From an uncultured Clostridia bacterium (GTDB lineage Bacteria; Bacillota; Clostridia; Oscillospirales; Ruminococcaceae): DNA of 17,959 nt. The stretch covers positions 1 through 17,959 of the forward strand of contig CAMNBY010000301.1 in assembly GCA_946533615.1 (NCBI GenBank), in the 5' to 3' direction. The notes beneath the pieces are model-generated. The model did no database searches, had not been told where the DNA came from, and saw only the letters and a program-made list of their open reading frames with translations. Both the position numbers and the translations under genes were made by a program. The stretch's first letter is position 1; each line of letters begins with the position of its first letter. Positions 9,121 to 15,462 of this stretch are shown here, piece after piece.

Positions 9121-9948
9121 ATGGGAAAGCTCTATGTCGTGGGTACGCCCATCGGCAACCTCGGAGATATGACCTACCGCGCCGTCGAGACCCTTAAAAG
9201 CGTAGATTTTATCTGCGCCGAGGACACGAGGGTGACGGCTAAGCTGTTGAACCATTTTGAGATAAAGAAGCCCCTCGTCAGCTATCACGAGCACAACCAG
9301 CGCCAGGCAGGCGAGTCCGTTGTTTCGCGCATACTTTCGGGCGAGGACGCAGCCATAGTCACAGACGCCGGTATGCCCTGCATCTCCGATCCGGGCGAGG
9401 GACTTGTAAAGCTCTGCGCCGAAAAGGGCATCGAGGTCTCGGTGGTGCCGGGGCCCTCGGCGGCTGTTTCGGCTCTTGCCGTCAGCGGCCTGGATACCTC
9501 GCGGTTCGAGTTCGTGGGTTTTTTGTCCGTCAACAAAAAGCAGCGTGCCGAGCGCCTTGCAGAGATCTCGGAAAACCGCGCAACGCTGATATTCTATGAG
9601 GCTCCGCACAAGCTGGTGAGGACGCTCGGGGATATGCTGCAAGCCCTCGGGGACAGGCGGGTGTCGCTTTGCCGCGAGCTGACCAAGATACACGAGGAGA
9701 TACGCCGCACCACCCTGTCGGCGGCGCTGGAGCACTACACGGAAAATCCGCCGAAGGGAGAGTTCGTGCTGATAGTCGAGGGCGCACAGGAAGCCGCCGA
9801 CGAGCCCGAAACGCTTGAAGCAGCGCTCGCTCAGGTGAAGCGCCTCGCCGAGAACGGTATGCGTCCCGCAGATGCCTGCCGACAGATAGCAAAGGCCACA
9901 GGCTTTTCAAAGGGCGAGCTTTATCAGGCACTGCTCGAAGAAAAGTAA
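9121..9948 (+). CDS. rsmI: 16S rRNA (cytidine1402-2'-O)-methyltransferase RsmI
   Basis: RsmI uses SAM to 2'-O-methylate C1402 of 16S rRNA in the decoding centre, partnering the RsmH N4 methylation. The 275-residue product has the tetrapyrrole-methylase fold signature. The N-terminus is YVVGTPIGNLGDMTYRAVE, then ICAEDTRVTAKLLNHF, SYHEHN, VTDAGMPCISDPGEGLV, VVPGPSAAVSALAVSGL and a FYEAPHKL segment. The C-terminal stretch includes RELTKIHEE and a helical tail. ATG 9121 is preferred, with AGGGA just upstream (4-base spacing). An in-frame ATG at 9100 would overlap the PHP stop but lacks a ribosome binding site. The TAA overlaps the first dyad of the repeat pair at 9947-10000. Confidence 0.97.
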   Translation: MGKLYVVGTPIGNLGDMTYRAVETLKSVDFICAEDTRVTAKLLNHFEIKKPLVSYHEHNQRQAGESVVSRILSGEDAAIVTDAGMPCISDPGEGLVKLCAEKGIEVSVVPGPSAAVSALAVSGLDTSRFEFVGFLSVNKKQRAERLAEISENRATLIFYEAPHKLVRTLGDMLQALGDRRVSLCRELTKIHEEIRRTTLSAALEHYTENPPKGEFVLIVEGAQEAADEPETLEAALAQVKRLAENGMRPADACRQIAKATGFSKGELYQALLEEK

Positions 9949-10000
9949 AATACCACAGGCGGTATTTTAGCGGAAAGAAAAATACATTATATGGTATTTT
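9947..10000. repeat. Dyad pair 1 (between rsmI and rimI)
   Basis: Two 22-bp dyads are separated by 10 bases. Dyad one (9947-9968) is AAAATACC-acaggc-GGTATTTT, perfect in its 8-bp arms. Dyad two (9979-10000) is AAAATACA-ttatat-GGTATTTT, one mismatch. Centres are 32 bp apart. The first dyad shares two bases with the rsmI stop codon; the second ends 16 bases before the rimI start. The sequence is AT-rich in a GC-rich region. A paired operator or a repeat element is possible. Confidence 0.88.
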
Positions 10001-10015
10001 ATTCAAGGAGAGACT

Positions 10016-10462
10016 ATGACGATCCTGACTATCAGAGATATGACCCTTGCGGACTGTGAAGCCGTGGCGGAGCTGGACAAGGCCGCCTTTTCGCAGCCGC
10101 TCAGCCGTCAGGGCTATGAGCGGGAGTACACAAACCCCGATTCCACCACCCTTGTGGCTGCGGCGGGAGACGAGATAATCGGCTTCGCGAACCTGTGGAA
10201 CATCTGCGGCGAGGTCACGCTGAACAGCATCGCCGTCCGCGAGGATTGCCGCTCAAACGGCGCAGGTACGGCGCTTGTGCAGGAGGCGCTGAGGCGGTTC
10301 TCGGGCTGCGACCTTATGACGCTTGAGGTCAGACGCTCCAACGAGGGCGCGATACGCTTCTACGAGCGGCTTGGCTTCGTGAAGGTCGGCTGCCGTAAAA
10401 ATTTCTATCAGCTGCCCCGCGAGGACGCGATACTAATGACAAGATTTTTTGAGGAGAGATAG
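10016..10462 (+). CDS. rimI: Ribosomal-protein-S18-alanine N-acetyltransferase RimI-like
   Basis: The 148-residue GNAT-fold product transfers acetyl from acetyl-CoA to a protein N-terminus; the classical RimI target is ribosomal protein S18. The acetyl-CoA loop is seen in IAVREDCRSNGAGTAL (about residues 63-78), matching the R/Q-x-x-G-x-G/A pattern. The C-terminal NEGAIRFYERLGF and YQLPREDAILMTRFF segments are typical of RimI. It is near tsaD, as in many Firmicutes, though here trmN6 sits between them and tsaB/tsaE are not in the window. It starts at ATG 10016 with AAGGAG upstream and ends one base before the trmN6 start. A different N-acetyltransferase specificity is possible. Confidence 0.9.
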   Translation: MTILTIRDMTLADCEAVAELDKAAFSQPLSRQGYEREYTNPDSTTLVAAAGDEIIGFANLWNICGEVTLNSIAVREDCRSNGAGTALVQEALRRFSGCDLMTLEVRRSNEGAIRFYERLGFVKVGCRKNFYQLPREDAILMTRFFEER

Positions 10463-10463
10463 C

Positions 10464-11177
10464 ATGGCTGAGATCAAAGGGCTGTCTGTTGAAAGGCTGA
10501 AAGACGGCAACGAGATCTTTATCTCTGCCGGGCACCGCTTCGGCACGGACGCCTTTCTGCTGGCGGATTTTTCCGGAGCAAGGCACAAGGATCTGGTCTG
10601 TGACCTGTGTACGGGCAGCGGCATCGTCGCCCTGCTTTTATATCAGAATTATAAGCCGAGCGCTATCGACGCAGTCGAGATACAGGACGAGGCTCACGAG
10701 CTGCTGAAAATGTCGCTCGAGCGTTCGGGGATAAAGGCGATCAGGCCGATATTGCAGGACTTGAAGAACTACCGCACCGAAAAGCCGCTGGATCTTATCA
10801 CCTGCAATCCCCCCTACAAGCTGGACGGCACAGGCATAAAAAATGAAACCGAAGCCGCCACGATCGCAAGGCACGAGCTGCTCTGCACGATCGATGACGT
10901 CTGCGCCTGCGCCAAGAGAAATCTCAGGTACGGCGGCAGGCTGTGTATATGCAACCGCCCCGAGCGCCTCTGCGACATCATGACCGCCATGCGGCAGAAC
11001 GGGATCGAGCCCAAGCGTGTGCGCTTTGCCGCAAAGACTCCCGACGACGCGCCGTGGCTGGTGATGGTCGAAGGCAGAAGAGGCGGCAAGCCCTTTTTAC
11101 AGGTCGAAAAGAACCTCTACACCCAAGCCCCCGAGGGCGGCTTTTCGGACGAGATGAAAAGAATATACAGATTATAA
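10464..11177 (+). CDS. trmN6: tRNA1(Val) (adenine37-N6)-methyltransferase family
   Basis: The 237-residue product is a Rossmann-fold SAM-dependent N6-adenine methyltransferase. Motif I is CDLCTGSG (46-53) and the catalytic motif IV is NPPY (115-118). An N-terminal RFGTDAFLLADF segment is typical of the YfiC/TrmN6 group (COG4123). The E. coli member methylates A37 of tRNA1-Val; the target in Clostridia is assumed by homology. ATG 10464 is chosen because GAGGAGA (10451-10457) lies 6 bases upstream, within the rimI 3' end. A TTG at 10449 is less likely. Its TAA ends on the first base of dyad pair 2. Confidence 0.92.
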   Translation: MAEIKGLSVERLKDGNEIFISAGHRFGTDAFLLADFSGARHKDLVCDLCTGSGIVALLLYQNYKPSAIDAVEIQDEAHELLKMSLERSGIKAIRPILQDLKNYRTEKPLDLITCNPPYKLDGTGIKNETEAATIARHELLCTIDDVCACAKRNLRYGGRLCICNRPERLCDIMTAMRQNGIEPKRVRFAAKTPDDAPWLVMVEGRRGGKPFLQVEKNLYTQAPEGGFSDEMKRIYRL

Positions 11178-11230
11178 AAATACCACATAAAGTATTTTGC
11201 TCTTAACATAAATACCGCATACGGTATTTG
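11177..11230. repeat. Dyad pair 2 (between trmN6 and tsaD)
   Basis: Dyad one (11177-11198) is AAAATACC-acataa-AGTATTTT. Dyad two (11209-11230) is TAAATACC-gcatac-GGTATTTG. Each has one or two deviations from the consensus. The spacer is 10 bases and the centre-to-centre distance 32 bp, exactly as in pair 1. The pair fills almost the entire 67-base gap, from the last base of the trmN6 stop codon to 14 bases before the tsaD start. Confidence 0.88.
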
Positions 11231-11244
11231 CAAAGGATGATAAT

Positions 11245-12261
11245 ATGAAGATATTCGCGATAGAAAGCTCCTGCGACGAGACCGCCTGCGCAATAGTCGA
11301 GGACGGCACAAGGGTGCTTTCAAATATAGTTGCGACACAGATCGCGGAGCACAGGCTTTACGGAGGAGTTGTGCCCGAGATAGCCTCGCGCCGACACGCC
11401 GAGAACATTTCGGCCGTTGCAGCAGCGGCGTTTGAGGAGGCAGGCTGCACCCTCGATGACATCGACGCTGTGGCAGTGACCTACGCTCCCGGGCTGATCG
11501 GTGCTCTGCTGGTGGGCATAAGCTTTGCAAAGGGGCTGGCGCTCGCGGCGAAAAAGCCCCTGATACCGGTGCACCACATCGCAGGTCACATCGCCTCGAA
11601 CTATATCTCAAACCCCGGATTGAAGCCGCCCTATCTCGGCATCGTGCTCAGCGGAGGACATTCACATATCGTCGAGGTGCTTGACTACACGCGCTATCAC
11701 GTTGTCGGCCGCACCCACGATGATGCCGCCGGCGAGTGCTTCGACAAGGTCGCCCGCACCCTCGGATATGAGTACCCCGGAGGGAAGTTTATCGACGAGG
11801 CCGCAAAACGCGGCGACCCGAAGGCCTTCGACTTTCCCCACCCCCGGGTGGACGGCTGCGAGTATGATTTCTCCTTCTCGGGGCTGAAGACCGCGGTGAT
11901 AAACCTTGTCCACAACGCGGCCCAGAAGGGCGAAGCTATATCCCCGGAGGACGCAGCTGCGTCATTTCAGCGTACCGTCTGCGAGATCGTTACCGACAAG
12001 ACAATGCGTGCCTGCCGCGATCTCGGCTACAAAAAGCTTGCGCTGGCAGGGGGCGTTTCCGCAAACAGCGGAGTCCGTGAGGCGCTTTCGGCGGCTTGCA
12101 AAAAGGCGGGCGTCGAGTTCTTTATGCCTGAGCTAAAATACTGCGGCGACAACGCCGCGATGATCGGCTGTCAGGCATATTACGATCACCTTGCAGGCAA
12201 AAGGGCGGATATGTCCCTTAACGGCGTTGCAACGCTCTCGCTTGACAAGATCTCGGAGTGA
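11245..12261 (+). CDS. tsaD: tRNA N6-adenosine threonylcarbamoyltransferase TsaD
   Basis: TsaD, with TsaB and TsaE, transfers the threonylcarbamoyl group from threonylcarbamoyl-AMP to A37 of ANN-decoding tRNAs (t6A). The 338-residue product is full length, with an ASKHA/Kae1 fold. It starts FAIESSCDETACAIVEDG and has GGVVPEIASRRHAENI. The metal-binding histidines are H111 and H115 in HHIAGH. Further motifs are GGHSHIV, ECFDKVAR and LAGGVSANSGVRE. ATG 11245 is preceded by AAAGGATGA. The stop TGA is immediately followed by the small membrane protein gene (start 4 bases on). Confidence 0.98.
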   Translation: MKIFAIESSCDETACAIVEDGTRVLSNIVATQIAEHRLYGGVVPEIASRRHAENISAVAAAAFEEAGCTLDDIDAVAVTYAPGLIGALLVGISFAKGLALAAKKPLIPVHHIAGHIASNYISNPGLKPPYLGIVLSGGHSHIVEVLDYTRYHVVGRTHDDAAGECFDKVARTLGYEYPGGKFIDEAAKRGDPKAFDFPHPRVDGCEYDFSFSGLKTAVINLVHNAAQKGEAISPEDAAASFQRTVCEIVTDKTMRACRDLGYKKLALAGGVSANSGVREALSAACKKAGVEFFMPELKYCGDNAAMIGCQAYYDHLAGKRADMSLNGVATLSLDKISE

Positions 12262-12265
12262 TGAT

Positions 12266-12760
12266 ATGATACGCTTTTTCAGACTCTTCGGCAGCCAGTA
12301 TTTCGGGCTGTGGATACCTGCTGTGGTATTGTTTGCTCTACAGGAAATACCATATATGGTAATGCCGCTCTTCAAGCTCGGCAACGATCCGCTGATGCAC
12401 ATGGAGGAGAGGTCGCAGCTGCTTGATGTGCTTGAGAAGTGCCTGGGCTCCGCCTGCATCGCGCTGATGGTGCTGCTCGTCCACGAGGACGTGAAGCTCC
12501 TGTCCCTCGAGACAGGCCGCGAAAGGCTGTTCTTCGGGCTTGCGGCGGCGGTGCTACTGCTGAATTTCTTCGGCTGGGGACTTTACTTTTCGGGGCACCA
12601 GTCGCTTTTCGTGATAATGACCTTTCTTGTTGTTATGCCGCCGCTTTATTATGTGTTCATCGGGCTCTGGCGGCAGAACTTCATTCTCTCGGCCTGTGGG
12701 GCGGTGTTCCTCGCGGTGCATTTTCTTCATGTATACGGAAATCTGAAAAATACCATATAA
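12266..12760 (+). CDS. Small membrane protein, unknown function
   Basis: I do not recognise this family. The 164-residue product has about four hydrophobic segments: residues 12-35, 55-73, 83-103 and 110-155, the last probably two helices. No catalytic motif is apparent. The start at ATG 12266 follows GGAG (12254-12257) by 8 bases and nearly abuts the tsaD stop. Two repeat dyads lie inside its early codons (12311-12365) and a third supplies its last codons and TAA (...KNTI), so repeats have shaped this gene. Alternative internal starts at ATG 12356 or 12362 fall in the repeat and lack ribosome binding sites. Coding is likely given the long hydrophobic frame. Confidence 0.65.
   Translation: MIRFFRLFGSQYFGLWIPAVVLFALQEIPYMVMPLFKLGNDPLMHMEERSQLLDVLEKCLGSACIALMVLLVHEDVKLLSLETGRERLFFGLAAAVLLLNFFGWGLYFSGHQSLFVIMTFLVVMPPLYYVFIGLWRQNFILSACGAVFLAVHFLHVYGNLKNTI
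12311..12365. repeat. Dyad pair 3 (inside the membrane protein gene)
   Basis: Dyad one (12311-12332) keeps the core ATACC-tgctgt-GGTAT. Dyad two (12344-12365) is GAAATACC-atatat-GGTAATGC. Centres are 33 bp apart, close to the 31-32 bp of the other pairs. Outer arm positions are more degenerate than in the intergenic pairs, as expected if coding constraints apply. In frame they encode the WIPAVV and EIPYMVM segments. Two such cores at this spacing are unlikely to be chance. Confidence 0.6.
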
Positions 12761-12799
12761 CGCACTAAACACAGATCAAAATACAATATGCGGTATTTT
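12747..12799. repeat. Dyad pair 4 (upstream of polA)
   Basis: Dyad one (12747-12768) has an intact left arm AAAATACC and atataa spacer, but its right arm has decayed to CGCACTAA. Dyad two (12778-12799) is AAAATACA-atatgc-GGTATTTT. The spacer is 9 bases and centres are 31 bp apart. The upstream dyad contains the stop codon of the membrane protein gene; the downstream dyad ends 32 bases before the polA start. A TACAAT hexamer in the second dyad could be a -10 box but has no good -35. Confidence 0.8.
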
Positions 12800-12831
12800 A
12801 ACATCAACAAACTCTGAACAGGAGAACGGCT

Positions 12832-15369
12832 ATGAGATTACTTGCTATCGACGGCAACAGCATAATGAACAGGGCGTTTTACGGCATCAAGGCGCTCTCT
12901 AACTCCAAGGGCGTGTTCACCAACGCTGTCATGGGATTTATGAACATCTATATGAAGGAGATCGGCGAGGTCAGACCCGACTGCGTGGCTGTGGCGTTCG
13001 ACCTAAAAGCGCCGACGTTCAGGCACAAGGCGAGCGCCGCCTACAAGGCTAACCGCAAGGGAATGCCCGAGGAGCTTGCGATGCAGATGCCGATAATCAA
13101 GCAGCTGCTCGGCCTGCTCGGGATACGCACGGTGGAGTGCGAGGGCTACGAGGCCGACGATATTTTGGGCACGCTCTCGAAGGCCGCCTCCGACAGCGGA
13201 AACGAGTGCTTTATCCTGACAGGCGACCGCGACAGCTTCCAGCTGGTCAGCGAGAGAGTCACCGTCCGTCTTGCAGGCAACAAGGAGACAAAGATCTACA
13301 CTCCCGAGCGTATCCGCGATGAGTACGGCGTCTCGCCCCGACAGATGATCGAGGTCAAGGCGCTTATGGGCGACACCTCCGACAACATCTCGGGCGTCCG
13401 CGGTATCGGCGAAAAGACCGCGCTTTCACTTATTGCGGAGTGCGGCAGCGTTGACGAGCTCTATCGAAGGCTCGACGAGCTGACACTCACGAAATCCGTC
13501 CGCGCAAAGCTTGAAGCAGGGCATCAGGACGCTCTCGACAGCCGCTTTCTTGCTGAGATCTGCCTGACCGCGCCTATCGAGAGCAGCACCGAATGTTACA
13601 AGCTGGGCGAGCCCGATGTCGGCGGCGTCAAGCAGCTGCTCATCGAGCTGGAGATGATCCGCCTTCTCGACAGGCTCAAGCTTGGCGGAGCGGAAGCCTC
13701 CGTTCCCGCAAAGCCCGTGAGCTCCGCGCCTCTCGAGTCCTTCGACACCGCCGTGCTCGACCGTGACGCCCTCGAAAAGTTCAAGGGCGTGAAGACCTAT
13801 TTTGTTTATTCGGGAGAGGCGCTGGACGTTGTCCTCGACCACACGATATACACCACCGACGACGCGGCTCTCGTCCTTGATTACCTGACGCAGGAGGGCG
13901 AGAAGCAGTGCTTCGAGGCAAAGGCCGCCCACAAGACAGCCATCGCGGCGGGTCGCGAGCTCTGCGGCCTCAGCTTCGCCTGCGACCTTGCCGGATACCT
14001 GCTCAACTCCCAGACCAACGACTATACTGTGGAAAACATGGCGGTCGCCTGCCACGTTGCTTATCGCAGCGATCTTGGAGAGCACGCCGATGCGGCTACG
14101 CTCCCGGCGCTCTGCAAGGCGCTCAGCGCCCGTCTTTCCGCCGAGGATATGGAGAAGCTCTACAACGAGATCGAGCTGCCGCTCTGCGAGGTGCTGGCTT
14201 CGATGGAGGTCTGGGGAGTCCGCGCCGATGCTGACGGTATCCGCGAGTTCGGCAGGAGCCTTGAGGGCGACATCAATACCCTCAGGGACGAGATCTTTGA
14301 GCTGGCGGGTCACGAGTTCAACATACTCTCGCCAAAGCAGCTGGGCGTGGTGCTTTTTGAAGAGCTCGGCCTGCCCGCAAAGAAGAAGACAAAATCGGGC
14401 TACTCCACAAGCGCCGAGGTGCTTGAAGAGCTGGCCGACAAGCATACGATCATAAACAAGATACTTGAATACCGCACACTGACAAAGCTGTCCTCGACCT
14501 ACGTTGAGGGGCTGCTGAAAGAGATACGCCCGGACGGCCGCGTACACAGCATCTTCAAGCAGACCGAGACCAGAACAGGCCGCATCTCCTCCGCCGAGCC
14601 GAATATGCAGAATATCCCCGTCCGCAAGGAGCTTGGCAGGAACATGAGAAAATTCTTCATCGCCGAAGATGGCTGCACTCTCGTCGATGCCGACTACAGC
14701 CAGATCGAGCTGCGGGTGCTGGCATCGGTCTGCGGCGACGAGAATATGCAGGAGGCCTTTCGCGAGGGCAGGGATATTCACTTAAGCACCGCCGCACAGG
14801 TTTTCGATATGCCCGAGGACTTTGTGACCCCCGAGATGCGCTCGGCAGCCAAGGCTGTCAACTTCGGCATAATCTACGGCATCGGCGCGTTCTCGCTCTC
14901 GAAGGACATCGGCGTAAGCTTCGGCGAGGCGAAGAAGTATATACAGAATTATCTCAACAACTTCCCGAAGGTGTCGGAATTCATGGACAAGGTAGTCGCG
15001 GACGGAATGCGCGACGGCTACGTCACCACCATCTTTGGGCGCAGGCGTAATATCCCCGAGCTCAAAGCATCGAACAAGGCTTTGCAGGCCTTTGGAAAGC
15101 GTGCTGCCATGAACGCTCCGATCCAGGGCGCCGCCGCCGACATCATCAAGATCGCTATGGTTGCGGTCTACAGAAGGCTGAAGGCCGAGGGCCTTGACGC
15201 AAGGCTGATATTGCAGGTACACGACGAGCTCATCATCGAGTGCCGCGAAGAGCTGGCGGAGCAGGTCTCGGCGATACTGAAGGAAGAAATGGAAAATGCG
15301 GTAGAGCTTGCAGTTCCGATGACCGCCGACGTCCATTCGGGCAAGAGCTGGTACGACGCCAAGGGCTGA
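12832..15369 (+). CDS. polA: DNA polymerase I
   Basis: Pol I fills gaps, removes RNA primers and supports excision repair. The 845-residue product has three parts. The N-terminal 5'-nuclease (about 1-290) shows AIDGNSIMNRAFYG, AFDLKAP, YEADD (106-110), TGDRDSFQL and MGDTSDNISGVRGIGEKTA. The middle 3'-5' exonuclease-like domain (about 310-450) lacks the DxE, D and YxxxD acidic motifs and should be inactive, as in B. subtilis and Taq. The C-terminal polymerase has motif A DYSQIELRV (621-629), motif B KAVNFGIIYG (674-683, with F678 at the dideoxy-discriminating position) and motif C HDE (797-799). It starts at ATG 12832 with AGGAGA 6 bases upstream. Dyad pair 4 lies in the gap before it. Confidence 0.98.
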   Translation: MRLLAIDGNSIMNRAFYGIKALSNSKGVFTNAVMGFMNIYMKEIGEVRPDCVAVAFDLKAPTFRHKASAAYKANRKGMPEELAMQMPIIKQLLGLLGIRTVECEGYEADDILGTLSKAASDSGNECFILTGDRDSFQLVSERVTVRLAGNKETKIYTPERIRDEYGVSPRQMIEVKALMGDTSDNISGVRGIGEKTALSLIAECGSVDELYRRLDELTLTKSVRAKLEAGHQDALDSRFLAEICLTAPIESSTECYKLGEPDVGGVKQLLIELEMIRLLDRLKLGGAEASVPAKPVSSAPLESFDTAVLDRDALEKFKGVKTYFVYSGEALDVVLDHTIYTTDDAALVLDYLTQEGEKQCFEAKAAHKTAIAAGRELCGLSFACDLAGYLLNSQTNDYTVENMAVACHVAYRSDLGEHADAATLPALCKALSARLSAEDMEKLYNEIELPLCEVLASMEVWGVRADADGIREFGRSLEGDINTLRDEIFELAGHEFNILSPKQLGVVLFEELGLPAKKKTKSGYSTSAEVLEELADKHTIINKILEYRTLTKLSSTYVEGLLKEIRPDGRVHSIFKQTETRTGRISSAEPNMQNIPVRKELGRNMRKFFIAEDGCTLVDADYSQIELRVLASVCGDENMQEAFREGRDIHLSTAAQVFDMPEDFVTPEMRSAAKAVNFGIIYGIGAFSLSKDIGVSFGEAKKYIQNYLNNFPKVSEFMDKVVADGMRDGYVTTIFGRRRNIPELKASNKALQAFGKRAAMNAPIQGAAADIIKIAMVAVYRRLKAEGLDARLILQVHDELIIECREELAEQVSAILKEEMENAVELAVPMTADVHSGKSWYDAKG

Positions 15370-15436
15370 GGCAGCGCCGCAGCCGAAATCTTAAAACTTA
15401 AAAATGCACCTGCCCGGCGCTGACCGAGAGCAGGTG
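15364..15436 (+). promoter_or_regulatory. Two stem-loops between polA and recQ
   Basis: GGCTG-A-GGC-AGC-GCC-G-CAGCC (15364-15384) is a hairpin overlapping the polA stop codon. It has no T-run after it, so at best it is a weak terminator or 3'-end stabiliser. CACCTGC (15407-15413) pairs with GCAGGTG (15430-15436); an inner CGG/CCG can stack in the loop. The second hairpin sits 26 bases before the recQ ATG, close enough to influence translation. I see no convincing promoter in the gap. Confidence 0.5.
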
Positions 15437-15462
15437 GGAGAGTATAAAAAAGAAGTGAAAAA

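Noticed and set aside
9965..9996. Sigma-A promoter within dyad pair 1 (TTTTAG, 17 bases, TATATG)
   Set aside because: Both hexamers match the consensus poorly, and the equivalent positions in pairs 2 and 4 do not keep them.
9947..12799. Dyad pairs as a CRISPR array
   Set aside because: The repeats are only 22 bp with palindromic arms, occur two at a time with 9-11 bp gaps, are scattered between genes and lack spacers of CRISPR length or cas genes.
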